The notes: generated by a model from the letters alone, not told the origin. A DNA stretch of 41,642 nt from Bacillus sp. (in: firmicutes) (GCA_021208645.1 JAJOJL010000119.1:1-41642); one strand, 5' to 3'; shown: positions 17,674 through 26,499, numbered from the stretch's first letter. Program-made: numbers and translations.

Positions 17674-19363
17674 TTGTTACAAATGTTATTAATGAGCGCC
17701 TTATTAGCTATCCTTTTTTTACCATTACAATTGGAGTGGTATAAGTCTCCATTATTTAGAAGATGGCTTGTTCCAAGGTACATAATCGGGTTCGTATACG
17801 GGTTGGGTTTGTTCTATTTAGGCTTATTAGACCAATCTATTTCTGCAATCATCGTGTCCTATGTACCAATTATCGGTATTACGTTGATGATTGACAACAG
17901 CCTTGTCTTTTCTATCCAAAAATCGTTTCGGAAGCGTCCTGCCTTAATTGGGGCTGGATCAGGGTTTGTACTTCTAGTAGCCTTTTCTTTGTTTTGGATA
18001 ATGCAACCGCTGTTCTTAGCCGATGCTAAATTCAATATTGCCGGTGGTGAAGAAGTAACGGTGGAGGAGCTATCTCCTGTTAGTGAGCAACATATTCCGG
18101 TCGTTCCCCCTAGCTTTGCTAGATACCGTTCCGATATTATAATGGGACAGTTAGATAATCCGGCTTTTTACAACTTAGGGGAAACAAGAATTCAGCGTTA
18201 TGATGGTTCCCTTTATTGGGTAACACCGATTGAATATGATGGTTTGTTTCGCTGGATCCGAAGTGACGCAGCACCAGGTTATATTCTTGTTAGTGCTGAG
18301 AATCCACGAGAGGAACCGGAATTAGTCTTAACACCCATGACTTATGTTCCATCCGCATTTTTCCATGAGAATTTAGAGCGTCACGTTCGAATGGCTTATC
18401 CTGATGTATTGATGCTAGACACTACCTTTGAAATTGACGATGATGGCAATCCATTTTACATTGTCAGCTATGGACATTACACAGAATTCCGTCGCGTTGC
18501 CGATGTAGATGGAATTATTATTGTCGACCCTCTGACGGGGGAAATGGAAAACTATGCAAAGGAAGATGCACCTGAGTGGGTGAACCGAATTTACCCACCC
18601 CACATTGCATCAGAACGAAACCTTTGGTTTGGTATATATAAGCAAGGGATTGTAAACAGATTTTTTTGGTCGGGAAGGTTTGACGGAACCGACGCAATGG
18701 GGTATTGAAGATTCCGTTGTTGGAGTTGTGAACCGAGACCTGCAACAAAGTTGGTTTACGGATCATATGCGTCTCCGTGGAGAAGGAACTATTTCTCAAT
18801 CTATGGTTGGGTTTACAATGTTTGATGCTCGTACGGGAGAACTAAGTTATTTCCGTGATGCAAGTGGTATGCTTAACGGGCGTACGGCTATGAACTTAGC
18901 GGAACGTACTTTTGTGCGGGACGATTATGTTGCTGGAACACCTTCTTTATATAATATTTATGGACAGTATACGTGGGTTGTTCCATTGATGGACCGAAAC
19001 TCCGTGTTGCGTCAAATTATGCTTGTAAATGCAAGTAGTGAGAGTGTGACAGGACATGGGGAAACAAAGCGAGAAGCATTCAGCGCCTATCAATTGGCTT
19101 TGTCTACACGAATTGACGAAAACATCGTGCCTGGAGAAATTACAGATTTAGTAGAAGTCACAGCTGTGGTGGAGCGGGTATATAAATGGGACCGGGAAGA
19201 TAATGTTACGGTGAGGTTGCTTGTGGAAGGTTATGATAGGATATTTACAGTAAATGCCTCTGCCTATCCACGTGCTGTATTTATTGAGCCAGGGGATGAA
19301 ATAACGATTCGATTCATGGATGCTGGCGAAGAAGTCCAGGCGATTGAGGAGCTTGATTATTAG
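17674..19363 (+). CDS. Uncharacterised membrane protein with a large extracellular domain, frameshifted in a T7 run
   Basis: Restored length is 562 residues. Not recognised. Four hydrophobic segments lie in the first about 115 residues (MLQMLLMSALLAILFLPLQL, YIIGFVYGLGLFYLGLL, IIVSYVPIIGITLMI, IGAGSGFVLLVAFSLFWIM). An acidic region of about 440 residues follows, predicted outside the cell, with two similar-looking segments that describe a stored value (PLTGEMENY and DARTGELSYFRDASG). The C-terminus looks like a beta-barrel-type fold (VRLLVEGYDRIFTVNASAYP). The frame breaks at T7 18661-18667; removing one T joins IVNRFF to GREGLTEPTQWG. TTG 17674 is 5 nt after GAGGTGAT. A terminator follows at 19431. 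Confidence 0.78.
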
Positions 19364-19428
19364 GGAAAGCTGTTTTTAGGAGTTACTATGTTTAATTTTT
19401 TTGGGTGTTAGGTAAAAAAATATAAATT

Positions 19429-19464
19429 ACCCCACGGAATATTGCATTCCGCGGGATTTTTTGT
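19429..19464 (+). terminator. Terminator of the 562-aa membrane protein gene
   Basis: CCCACGGAAT, loop ATTGC region, ATTCCGCGGG (one mismatch), then ATTTTTTG. Confidence 0.75.
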
Positions 19465-19514
19465 GATTGGTGATTTTATGAGGGAGGCAACAGAAAACTT
19501 GTGGTAGTTTTCAG

Positions 19515-19600
19515 GTCCACTTGTCCGTTCCAGAGCGTGCTACGGACACGTCACCCCTTTTTTCCACTCCACCTGTCCGTAGCACCCTCCATCTGACTTT
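19515..19600. repeat. Intergenic repeat of the CACCTGTC/GACACGTCA family
   Basis: CCACTTGTCCGTTCC, then GCTACGGACACGTCACC, then CCACCTGTCCGTAGC. It aligns with the 52-bp units at 26551-26735, with GG replacing TG in GCTAC-GACACGTCA and CG replacing AC in CCTGTC. TGTCCGT (19522-19528) pairs perfectly with ACGGACA (19542-19548). Confidence 0.6.
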
Positions 19601-19627
19601 ACCACCCCAATTTTCTCCACCCAAAAA

Positions 19628-19676
19628 GAGGATACCTCAAAAGGAGAAACTCACTCCTTTGAGACACCCTCTCCAA
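19628..19676 (-). terminator. Terminator of the thiG-thiF operon
   Basis: Minus strand: GAGAGGGTGTCTCAAAGGAG, loop, CTCCTTTTGAGGTATCCTC, then TTTTTGG. The inner arms are 19636-19646 and 19654-19663. Confidence 0.8.
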
Positions 19677-19691
19677 ACACACTTACACGAA

Positions 19692-20714
19692 CTAACCCAA
19701 AATCCGATGATACAAGCTCTTCGCTTTCGAAATATCATTCGTACCATGGACCAACACACGTCCATCCTTAAAGAAAACCAACCGGTGTTCCCCTTCTGCG
19801 TAGGACAACAAGTATGGATTTTGCTGTACCGTTCCACCAAGACTAGAAAGAACCTTCTCCAGCCCATCCAAATCTCGCTCCATACGCTTCGGTGGACGGA
19901 TTTGTACCGTATTCCTCCCGCAAAGAACCGTTGATTTCGTCTGCTGATCGTAGTCCAAATATGGATATGTTGGTTCCTCGCCACAAGATTTACAGCCAGA
20001 CTTTTTTACCGCTCCAACATTAATGGCCATTTGCTCATTTTTCCATAAATCAAAGGATACTAACTTTTTGCGCAAAGCAACCCAGTCCTCAACTAATATC
20101 TTTAAAGCTTCCGTGGTCTGGTAGGATACGACCATTTGTACGACAGGTCCGATCACCCCTGCTGTATCACAGGTGGCGCCCCCCATGGGAACAGTCTCCA
20201 GTAAACAGCTTAAACAAGGCGTTTCACCAGGCAATATGGTGTAGCTCAATCCATAACTGGATACACATGCCCCATAAATCCAAGGGAGCTTATATTTTTG
20301 GGCAATATCATTTATCAATAATCGCGTGTCAAAATTATCTGTTCCGTCGACGATTAAATCGACACCCTCGATTAATTGCTCCATCTCTTCCTTCGTTACA
20401 TCCATGACATGACTGTTTATTTTCACATCCGAATTCACTTCAGAAAGACGTTCCTTGGCAGCGACCGCTTTCGGCATCCGATCGATGGCATCCTGCTCTT
20501 TGTATAGCTGTTGGCGCTGCAGGTTACTGAACTCCACATAATCTCGGTCAACGATCGTTAATTCGCCAATACCTGCACGTACCAAGTTTTCAGCATTGCC
20601 AGTACCTAATGCTCCAGCACCAATGACAAGCACATGCTTTTCCCGGATTTTTCGCTGTCCTTCTTCCCCTATAAATGGAAAGAGTATTTGTCTTGAATAA
20701 CGGTCATTACTCAT
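19692..20714 (-). CDS. thiF: ThiF, adenylyltransferase for the ThiS sulfur carrier
   Basis: 340 residues of the ThiF/MoeB/HesA E1-like family. Residues about 20-60 hold the nucleotide-binding motif VLVIGAGALGTGNAENLVRA; further motifs are RDYVEFSNLQRQQLY and LIVDGTDNFDTRLLIND. Zinc-type cysteine pairs occur at CLSC and CKSCG. The enzyme adenylates the C-terminal glycine of ThiS, which then receives sulfur as a thiocarboxylate for thiazole formation. It has no C-terminal rhodanese domain; the last about 75 residues are a separate small domain. It is the last gene of the operon, 21 bp after thiS, and is followed by a terminator. The ATG at 20714 lies about 10 nt after AGAGGAG. Confidence 0.93.
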   Translation of the reverse strand: MSNDRYSRQILFPFIGEEGQRKIREKHVLVIGAGALGTGNAENLVRAGIGELTIVDRDYVEFSNLQRQQLYKEQDAIDRMPKAVAAKERLSEVNSDVKINSHVMDVTKEEMEQLIEGVDLIVDGTDNFDTRLLINDIAQKYKLPWIYGACVSSYGLSYTILPGETPCLSCLLETVPMGGATCDTAGVIGPVVQMVVSYQTTEALKILVEDWVALRKKLVSFDLWKNEQMAINVGAVKKSGCKSCGEEPTYPYLDYDQQTKSTVLCGRNTVQIRPPKRMERDLDGLEKVLSSLGGTVQQNPYLLSYAEGEHRLVFFKDGRVLVHGTNDISKAKSLYHRILG

Positions 20715-20735
20715 GGCAAAAACGCTCCTCTTCTA

Positions 20736-20939
20736 TCATCCACCGCCTACAAAATGAACAAGTTCAATGCGGTCCCCATCCTGAACAGTTGTTTCATCAT
20801 GTTTATCCTTGTCGACGATGTTTTCATTTAACTCCACAATTACTACTTTATTATTTAATTCATAATAACTCAATAGCTGTGAAACTGTCGTTATATTTTC
20901 AGGATGTTCACTTTGCTTACCATTTACTTGTAAGATCAC
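20736..20939 (-). CDS. thiS: ThiS, sulfur carrier protein
   Basis: 67 residues with the beta-grasp (ubiquitin-like) pattern: MILQVNGKQ start, VVIVELNENIV strand and DGDRIELVHFVGGG end. The terminal Gly-Gly is the site adenylated by ThiF and converted to a thiocarboxylate that gives sulfur to ThiG. GTG 20939 follows AGGTGA. It lies 6 bp after tenI and 21 bp before thiF. The end GGG instead of GG is a minor variation. Confidence 0.95.
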   Translation of the reverse strand: MILQVNGKQSEHPENITTVSQLLSYYELNNKVVIVELNENIVDKDKHDETTVQDGDRIELVHFVGGG

Positions 20940-20945
20940 TTTCGC

Positions 20946-21560
20946 TCACCTGCTTCCTAGAAGTTTTACATAATTCTTTATAGATATCAACGGGTCCTCC
21001 GCTTCCAGTAACCCAGACATAATAGCAATTCCTCCTGCACCAGCATCCATTACTTGCCCTGCGTTTTCCGGCTTAATCCCACCAATGGCAATGACAGGGA
21101 TGGACACGGCTCGTGCCACTTTCTCCAGATTTCCAATTCCCCTAGGTGAGAGCCCAGGCTTCGATTGCGTGGGAAAAATATGGCCGTATAAGAGGTAATC
21201 AGCCCCTGCTCCTTCCGCATCCACTGCTTCTTCTACGGAATGAACAGATTTTCCAACCTTTAACATGGGGAAATGGGCTTTGACAGCCTCCACAGCGAGA
21301 CTGTGGTATGCCAACTGTACACCAGCAGTCATCGATACGGCAGCCACATCCACTCGGTCATTAATTATAATCTTAGAGGTTGGAATTCTCTGCACCTTTA
21401 GAACTTCCACAGCTTCTAATAAATCCTGCGCTGTAAACGTTTTTTCCCGCAAGTGAAAATAGTCAACATAAGGTTCAAGAATTGCTGCCTTGTGGGCAAA
21501 CTGCTCCATCGTTAGCTTGCCGTTTGAAATAACATGAATTTCTGCCTTTCCCCTATTCAC
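20946..21560 (-). CDS. tenI: TenI, thiazole tautomerase
   Basis: 204 residues, TIM-barrel fold of the ThiE/TenI family. It has the phosphate-binding loops of the family (LYGHIFPTQSKPGLSPRG, VIAIGGIKPENAG and GAGGIAIMSGL) and an EPYVDYFHLREKTFTA start. A true ThiE with its own full motif set is encoded at 24967, and this copy sits with thiG, thiH and thiS. It is therefore best read as TenI, which aromatises the thiazole product made by ThiG. GTG 21560 follows GGTGGTGAG. Part of the TPP-riboswitch-controlled operon. Confidence 0.88.
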   Translation of the reverse strand: MNRGKAEIHVISNGKLTMEQFAHKAAILEPYVDYFHLREKTFTAQDLLEAVEVLKVQRIPTSKIIINDRVDVAAVSMTAGVQLAYHSLAVEAVKAHFPMLKVGKSVHSVEEAVDAEGAGADYLLYGHIFPTQSKPGLSPRGIGNLEKVARAVSIPVIAIGGIKPENAGQVMDAGAGGIAIMSGLLEAEDPLISIKNYVKLLGSR

Positions 21561-21610
21561 CTAACTCACCACCAATCATTCCACGGAAAAACTCCCAACC
21601 AAATACGAGC

Positions 21611-22714
21611 CTAAATTAGCTGCCAGTCTTTCACAACAGGCTGGTAGCCTTTTGATTTTAATAATTGTTTTATTTCTTCTACAGATCTATCGTCAGAGAT
21701 TTCAAATTGACTTTGTGTTACATCCGGTTCAGAATAGCCTCCAACCACGGTGGAAGAGGCCGCTGACATTTTCGTAACTCCTAATGGAATTAAATGGTCA
21801 CGAAATTCCGGTGTTTCCCTTGTTGAAATGTTAATCCCTGCCCTTGGCAAGAATAAACGAATGGCTAGCATGGCCTGCACCAAATTTTTGTCAGTCACAT
21901 TTACCTTCGGCTGGAAACTACCTGCATGGGGGCGCATACGCGGGAAAGAAACGCCAACTTCTGTCTCCAAAAACTTGTTTTGCAAATAGCTTGCGTGCAG
22001 TCCGGCAATAAAGCTTTCCTTGCGCCACTCATCCATTCCAAGTAAAGCACCAATATTTAGGGAGCGCATCCCAGCCAAAGCACCCCGTTCCGGAGTATCC
22101 AAGCGGTAACGGAAATCCTTTTTCGGGCCAGCAACATGAATGTCCCGGTAAATTTCCTCGTTATATACTTCCTGATAAACAGTTAAGCCGTCCACGCCGT
22201 GCTTAAACAATTCTTCATACTCGTCTTGGTCTAACGGTTGAATTTCAATGGCTATTGATGAAAAATATTTCTTCAATACCTGTAAACTTTCTTTTAAATA
22301 GTCAACGGATGAATGAAGTTTTGACTCTCCAGATAAGAGAATGATATGTTTTATGCCCATGCCAGCAATAACTTTCGCTTCCCGTTCCACTTCTTCCATT
22401 GTCAACCTACGGCGAGGAAAATCGTTATTAAAGCTGAAACTGCAATATTTACAAATATTCACGCAGTAATCAGACAAATATAACGGCAAGTAAAGCTGCA
22501 TTGTTCTGCCGAAATGCTGTAACGTCAGTTGGTGGGCCTTTTGTGCCATTTCCTCTAAATAGTTTTCCGCCGCCGGTGATAGAAGGGTAAAATAGTCTTC
22601 CTCCGTCAAGCGTTCCTTTTGTAGTACACGTTTTACATCTAAATCAGTCACGCCCTCGAACATCTTATCAAAGGGCAGTTCCTTTACTTGTAAGAACTTA
22701 TCGTAAAAACTCAA
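21611..22714 (-). CDS. thiH: ThiH, 2-iminoacetate synthase (radical SAM tyrosine lyase)
   Basis: 367 residues. The radical SAM motif C-x3-C-x2-C is visible as CVNICKYC (Cys84, Cys88, Cys91), with the ThiH/BATS-type C-terminus (RMRPHAGSFQPKVNV, GINISTRETPEFRD, MSAASSTVVGGY). The enzyme splits tyrosine into 2-iminoacetate and p-cresol, feeding the C2-N unit to ThiG. B. subtilis uses the oxygen-dependent glycine oxidase ThiO for this step; here the oxygen-sensitive ThiH takes that place. TTG 22714 lies about 8 nt after AAGGAAG. It follows thiG after about 90 bp and is followed by tenI. Confidence 0.95.
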   Translation of the reverse strand: MSFYDKFLQVKELPFDKMFEGVTDLDVKRVLQKERLTEEDYFTLLSPAAENYLEEMAQKAHQLTLQHFGRTMQLYLPLYLSDYCVNICKYCSFSFNNDFPRRRLTMEEVEREAKVIAGMGIKHIILLSGESKLHSSVDYLKESLQVLKKYFSSIAIEIQPLDQDEYEELFKHGVDGLTVYQEVYNEEIYRDIHVAGPKKDFRYRLDTPERGALAGMRSLNIGALLGMDEWRKESFIAGLHASYLQNKFLETEVGVSFPRMRPHAGSFQPKVNVTDKNLVQAMLAIRLFLPRAGINISTRETPEFRDHLIPLGVTKMSAASSTVVGGYSEPDVTQSQFEISDDRSVEEIKQLLKSKGYQPVVKDWQLI

Positions 22715-22803
22715 TGTTAAAACTTCCTTTCCTTTTAGGGTAAGTCTTTCCCCATCATGGAGAAATTAAGGGAATTTCTATCATTACCTACTAAACTATT
22801 AAT

Positions 22804-23571
22804 CTACCCTAAAAAACCAGTTAACGGAGATGATGCCTTTGCAGTAGTTGAAACTGGTCCCAGCCCTGCCAAATAGCCCATTCTTCCAGCCTTCACGGCA
22901 TAATCAAAGGCTTTTGCCATTTCCACAGGATTTCGAGCCGTTGCAATTGCCGTGTTGACTAACACCGCATCTGCACCCATTTCCATCGCTTCCGCTGCTT
23001 CTGACGGTTTACCGATCCCTGCATCCACTACAATCGGCAGGTCCATCTCATCGATCATAATTTGAATCATTTCCTTCATACGAATACCTTTATTTGAACC
23101 AATTGGTGCCCCTAATGGCATGATTGCGGCCGCACCAGCATCTCTCATGCGTTTTGCTGCCATAAGATCTGGACTCATATAGGGAAGAACAACAAATCCT
23201 TCGTTTGCCAAAATCTCGGTTGCCTTTGTCGTTTCTTCGTTGTCTGGAAGCAAATATTTGTTATCAGAAATCACTTCGATTTTAATCCAATTTCCCATGC
23301 CTACTGCCTTTGCTAAGCGAGCAATACGGACTGCTTCCTCCGCATTTCTTGCGCCAGATGTATTCGGCATGAGTGTCATTGTTTTTGGAATGTCGTGTAA
23401 AATGTCCTCTTCCTTCGCTTCCATGTTTACACGGCGCAATGCTACTGTCACCACTTCTGAATTAGAAGCACGCATCGCTTCCCCCATTTGTTTATGATCA
23501 GCAAACTTACCTGTTCCTACGAATAACCGGTTCGTCAGCTCTTTTCCTCCAATTGTTAAAACATCTTTCAT
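22804..23571 (-). CDS. thiG: ThiG, thiazole synthase
   Basis: 255 residues, TIM barrel. Family motifs are [45 protein letters not shown], the Schiff-base lysine region [20 protein letters not shown] and [12 protein letters not shown]. ThiG joins 1-deoxy-D-xylulose 5-phosphate, the 2-iminoacetate from ThiH and sulfur from the ThiS thiocarboxylate to give the thiazole phosphate. The ATG follows GAGGAGG. It is the first gene behind a minus-strand TPP riboswitch with its own terminator. Unlike in B. subtilis, the order is thiG-thiH-tenI-thiS-thiF. Confidence 0.96.
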   Translation of the reverse strand: MKDVLTIGGKELTNRLFVGTGKFADHKQMGEAMRASNSEVVTVALRRVNMEAKEEDILHDIPKTMTLMPNTSGARNAEEAVRIARLAKAVGMGNWIKIEVISDNKYLLPDNEETTKATEILANEGFVVLPYMSPDLMAAKRMRDAGAAAIMPLGAPIGSNKGIRMKEMIQIMIDEMDLPIVVDAGIGKPSEAAEAMEMGADAVLVNTAIATARNPVEMAKAFDYAVKAGRMGYLAGLGPVSTTAKASSPLTGFLG

Positions 23572-23630
23572 TGTAAGTCCTCCTCATATAGTAAGTATGC
23601 ACCCAAGCTGTCAGTAAGCGACATATCATA

Positions 23631-23657
23631 GAAAAAGCTCACCCGAAAGGATGAGCT
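23631..23657 (-). terminator. Riboswitch expression-platform terminator for thiG
   Basis: Minus strand: AGCTCATCC, loop, GGGTGAGCT, then TTTTTC. It sits between the TPP aptamer and thiG, about 60 bp before the gene, as expected for transcription control. Confidence 0.85.
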
Positions 23658-23687
23658 TGATAAACGATGATAATGATTACGTTTATA

Positions 23688-23775
23688 CTCGCTTCCCTCC
23701 GTTGGCATTAACCAATTCAGGTTCAAAGGGTCGGAATTATCCTCTCAGCCAATTTCAAATGGCACCCCCAGCTAT
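23688..23775 (-). ncRNA. TPP riboswitch (THI box) for thiG operon
   Basis: Minus strand shows the conserved blocks GGGGGTGCC, GGCTGAGAGG, ACCCTTTGAACCTGA, AATGCCAACGGAGGGAAG in order. TPP binding should favour the downstream terminator and shut off thiG-thiH-tenI-thiS-thiF. Confidence 0.96.
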
Positions 23776-23792
23776 AGTTTAAATCTAAACTT

Positions 23793-23821
23793 ATGATAAC
23801 AGACATAGAGCCGATTGTGAA
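23793..23821 (-). promoter_or_regulatory. Candidate SigA promoter for the thiG operon
   Basis: Minus strand: TTCACA (23816-23821), 17-bp spacer, TATCAT (23793-23798). It lies just upstream of the TPP aptamer. Confidence 0.5.
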
Positions 23822-23943
23822 CCGCGACAACTTTTTGGTAAATCATGGATACGTCCATTAGACGATAGTTACTTAAGCAAACTGTCGACATGGGGAAATG
23901 GGTTATGATACGATACAATTATGTTGAAGGGAGAACTTCAACA

Positions 23944-24032
23944 TCCACTAGGGGTGCTATGACAGCTGAGACAAGGATTCCCTTGATCCCTTTGTACCTG
24001 ATCTGGATCATGCCAGCGTAGGAAAGTGGAAC
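23944..24032 (+). ncRNA. TPP riboswitch (THI box) for thiDE
   Basis: Conserved blocks CCACTAGGGGTGC, ACAGCTGAGACAAGG, CCCTTTGTACCTGATCTGG, ATGCCAGCGTAGGAAAGTGG in order; the ends CCACT/AGTGG pair as P1. The two THI boxes are divergent and about 170 bp apart. Confidence 0.96.
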
Positions 24033-24087
24033 GGCCATTTTAGAATGGAAAAACAGAGTTGAACCTCTTCCACAAGGGAAGTACACT

Positions 24088-24118
24088 CACCGTTCCTGCG
24101 ATTGGAGCGGTGTTTTTT
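24088..24118 (+). terminator. Riboswitch expression-platform terminator for thiDE
   Basis: CACCGTTCC (24088-24096), loop TGCGATT, GGAGCGGTG (24104-24112), then T6, directly between the aptamer and thiD. Confidence 0.9.
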
Positions 24119-24145
24119 ATATTACATAAAGGATAGGTGATGATT

Positions 24146-24994
24146 ATGATTGCGAGAGCGTTAACGATTGCAGGCTCAGACAGCGGCGGCGGAGCAGGGA
24201 TTCAGGCTGATATAAAAACTTTTCAAGAGCTTGGTGTTTTTGGTATGAGCGCCATTACAGCAATAACAGCACAAAATACGTTAGGTGTCCAAGGTGTTTA
24301 TCCCCTGGACACAAAGGCATTAGAACAACAAATAACCTCTGTCGCTGACGACCTTGGTGTGGATGCCGTTAAGACTGGCATGCTTTTTGATGAAGAGCGA
24401 ATTCGTTTAGTAGCGGAAAAAATCCAGTTCTATAATTGGAAAAACGTTGTAGTGGATCCAGTTATGATTGCCAAAGGTGGGGCGTCTCTTTTAACAGACA
24501 ACTCGGTCGACGCCATGATTAAGGAGCTTTTACCATTAGCTATGGTTGCTACACCCAATATACCAGAGGCAGAAGCAATCACAGGTCGCAGTATACGTAC
24601 GATGGATGATCGAAAAAAAGCAGCAGAAGATTTCCTGAAAATGGGGGTTGGTAGTGTTGTCATTAAAGGCGGTCATGGTGATGGCAGTACGGCTACAGTT
24701 GACTTATATTTCGATGGTGTAAATTACACCTATTTAGAATATCCACGGGTAGATACGAAAAACACTCACGGGACAGGATGCTCCTTTGCATCTGCCATTA
24801 CAGCAGAACTGGCAAAAGGAACACCGTTAGTAGAAGCAATCAAACGGGCTAAACAGTTTATTCACCATGCCATCAAGTACTCCCTTCCCTTGGGCGGCGG
24901 TCACGGACCAACCCATCACGGTGCTTTGCGCCAGTTTAAAGACGATAACTTGGAGGTAGGAAAAGTATGGCAAGAGCCGAAAGCAACAAACTAA
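24146..24994 (+). CDS. thiD: ThiD, HMP/HMP-phosphate kinase
   Basis: About 282 residues of the ribokinase-like family. Motifs: ALTIAGSDSGGGAGIQADIK (substrate site), GVDAVKTGM, VVDPVMIAKGG, TPNIPEAEAITG, VVIKGGHG and the anion-hole/catalytic NTHGTGCSFASAITAELAKG. The enzyme phosphorylates hydroxymethylpyrimidine twice to HMP-diphosphate. The sequence resembles the B. subtilis thiamine ThiD rather than the PdxK-type paralogue. Candidate starts are GTG 24137, ATG 24140 and ATG 24146; the last sits 4 nt after AGGTGAT. It lies behind a TPP riboswitch, and its end overlaps thiE by 28 bp. Confidence 0.94.
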   Translation: MIARALTIAGSDSGGGAGIQADIKTFQELGVFGMSAITAITAQNTLGVQGVYPLDTKALEQQITSVADDLGVDAVKTGMLFDEERIRLVAEKIQFYNWKNVVVDPVMIAKGGASLLTDNSVDAMIKELLPLAMVATPNIPEAEAITGRSIRTMDDRKKAAEDFLKMGVGSVVIKGGHGDGSTATVDLYFDGVNYTYLEYPRVDTKNTHGTGCSFASAITAELAKGTPLVEAIKRAKQFIHHAIKYSLPLGGGHGPTHHGALRQFKDDNLEVGKVWQEPKATN

Positions 24995-25617
24995 GGGATT
25001 GGTTGAAGGTTTACTTTATTGCCGGAACGGCCAATGTTACAAAACCGTTGCCTGAGGTTTTACGGGATGCCATTGATGGTGGGGTCACCCTTTTTCAATA
25101 CCGGGAAAAAGGAACAGGAGCTCTGACCGGGGATGCATACAAGCAGCTTGGAGAAGAGCTTAAAGCCATTTGCCATGCAAACGGTGTTCCATTCATCGTT
25201 AATGATGATGTGGACTTAGCCCTAGCCTTAGATGCAGACGGCGTACATATTGGTCAAGAGGATGATAAGGTGGAAGAAGTCCGCCATCGGATCGGCGATC
25301 GTGTACTTGGGGTTTCTGCCCACACGTTGGAAGAAGCAAAGAAGGCGTTAGCTGAAGGGGCGGATTATTTAGGAGTAGGGCCTGTTTTTCCTACTTCCTC
25401 AAAGAGTGATACTAGAGAAGTATGCGGTCCTGACTTTATTGCGTCGTTACGGGAGCAAGGAGTTGAGGCACCGATCGTGGCCATTGGCGGGATTACTGTA
25501 GGGAATGCCTCTGAGGTAGTTGCCAGTAAAGCAGACGGCCTGTCAGTTATTTCCGCAATCTCTCATGCGGCAGACCCTTCGGAAGCAGCACGACAATTAA
25601 CGAAGATTTGGAAATAA
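24967..25617 (+). CDS. thiE: ThiE, thiamine phosphate synthase
   Basis: 216 residues, TIM barrel. Motifs are VTLFQYREKGTGAL, VPFIVNDDVDLALALDADGV, HIGQEDD, YLGVGPVFPTSSKSD and IVAIGGITVGNASEV, with SVISAISHA at the end. It couples HMP-diphosphate (from ThiD) with the thiazole phosphate (from ThiG-ThiH-TenI-ThiS-ThiF) to form thiamine phosphate. The ATG at 24967 follows GGAGGTAGGAAAAGT and lies inside the end of thiD, so the two are translationally coupled. A strong terminator follows. Confidence 0.95.
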   Translation: MARAESNKLRDWLKVYFIAGTANVTKPLPEVLRDAIDGGVTLFQYREKGTGALTGDAYKQLGEELKAICHANGVPFIVNDDVDLALALDADGVHIGQEDDKVEEVRHRIGDRVLGVSAHTLEEAKKALAEGADYLGVGPVFPTSSKSDTREVCGPDFIASLREQGVEAPIVAIGGITVGNASEVVASKADGLSVISAISHAADPSEAARQLTKIWK

Positions 25618-25628
25618 AGACAATTGTA

Positions 25629-25678
25629 GAAGGTGTCAAAGCGTGGTTAACCAATGCTTTGACACCTTTTTATTTTTG
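25629..25678 (+). terminator. Terminator of thiDE
   Basis: AGGTGTCAAAGC (25631-25642) with GCTTTGACACCT (25656-25667), then TTTTATTTTT. Confidence 0.93.
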
Positions 25679-25696
25679 TCCAGGGATGGATTTTTT

Positions 25697-25894
25697 CTAA
25701 CCATACTGCCAAAAAATTAATCCAATTCCCGTGATAAGTATGGCTAGAAGGATGAGCCGAAACTTCCATGCTGCCATATTTCGTTTTTGTATTTTAAATA
25801 ACTTGTTATGGAGGCTGTCTTCAAAGTCTTTCGCAGGCTTCGTATCTGGCCGCTTTTTTAATGGGTTAAGAAAATCGTCATTTGGCATCTTCAT
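25697..25894 (-). CDS. Small single-pass membrane protein, probable anti-sigma factor
   Basis: 65 residues from the ATG at 25894 (MKMPNDDFLNPLKKRP), which lies about 11 nt after GGGGG and overlaps the end of the sigma gene by 17 bp; in-frame upstream starts have no better site. A charged cytoplasmic part (about 1-40, with KDFEDSLHNKLFKIQKR) is followed by one membrane helix (FRLILLAILITGIGLIFW) and a two-residue tail. No zinc-binding anti-sigma motif is seen. Gene overlap with the upstream ECF sigma factor and the single-pass topology suggest it holds that sigma factor at the membrane; this is inference from position. Confidence 0.72.
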   Translation of the reverse strand: MKMPNDDFLNPLKKRPDTKPAKDFEDSLHNKLFKIQKRNMAAWKFRLILLAILITGIGLIFWQYG

Positions 25895-26438
25895 GGAATT
25901 GGAATCCCCCTTCCTCATGCTTTGATACATAATTTTGCAGTTGCTTTAACGCACGGTGATAATCTACCTTTACCTTCGATTCCTTACATTGGAGAATCGC
26001 CGCTGTTTCCTTAATACTTAGTTCCTGTAACCCACGTAAAATAACCACGTTACGGTAGGCAGGCTTAAGCTTAGTTAGGGCATGTTGTATTTCCTTCCAC
26101 TCTTCCTGGTTTTCCCAGTGTTGCTCCGGGTCATCATAGAGCGGTGCGTTTGTTTTTGAAAAAAATATATCCGGTAGAAAATCACGGATTTTTCGTTTTC
26201 TGAAATAATCAACAGTAGTGTTCCTGGCGATGGAGAGTATCCACGTTTTTTCAGACGAATCACCTTTGAAGCTTGGGTAGCTCTTCATCACTTTAATAAA
26301 TGTATCCTGTGTTAGGTCCTCTGCTTCAGCGTGATTATTCGTAAAATATAAACAGTATTTATATACATCATGAAGATATAGGTCATACAATCGCTTAAGA
26401 TCTTTTTGATTTGTTTGTGAGTTTTGGTGGCTTTCCAT
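25878..26438 (-). CDS. ECF-type RNA polymerase sigma factor
   Basis: 186 residues. Region 2 (about 20-95): LYDLYLHDVYKYC, HAEAEDLTQDTFIKVMKSY and SEKTWILSIARNTTVDYFRK. Region 4 (about 130-178): LKPAYRNVVILRGLQELSIK followed by ETAAILQCKESKVKVDYHRAL. Region 3 is missing, as in ECF sigma factors. Upstream on the same strand is a TGAAAC-N17-CGAC promoter, the type read by Bacillus ECF sigma factors, so it probably drives its own operon. The ATG at 26438 follows AAAGGGGG. The small membrane protein that overlaps its 3' end is the likely anti-sigma factor. The signal sensed is unknown. Confidence 0.92.
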   Translation of the reverse strand: MESHQNSQTNQKDLKRLYDLYLHDVYKYCLYFTNNHAEAEDLTQDTFIKVMKSYPSFKGDSSEKTWILSIARNTTVDYFRKRKIRDFLPDIFFSKTNAPLYDDPEQHWENQEEWKEIQHALTKLKPAYRNVVILRGLQELSIKETAAILQCKESKVKVDYHRALKQLQNYVSKHEEGGFQFHEDAK

Positions 26439-26499
26439 CCCTAGCCCCCTTTCTGTAGGTTGGCGGAGTTTTGTATTGCTTCCTTGTTTTCATTATATA

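Noticed and set aside
19521-19934. 137-codon plus-strand frame after the 562-aa protein gene
   Set aside because: It covers a repeat, a minus-strand terminator and the antisense of thiF; composition is low complexity and no start signal is seen.
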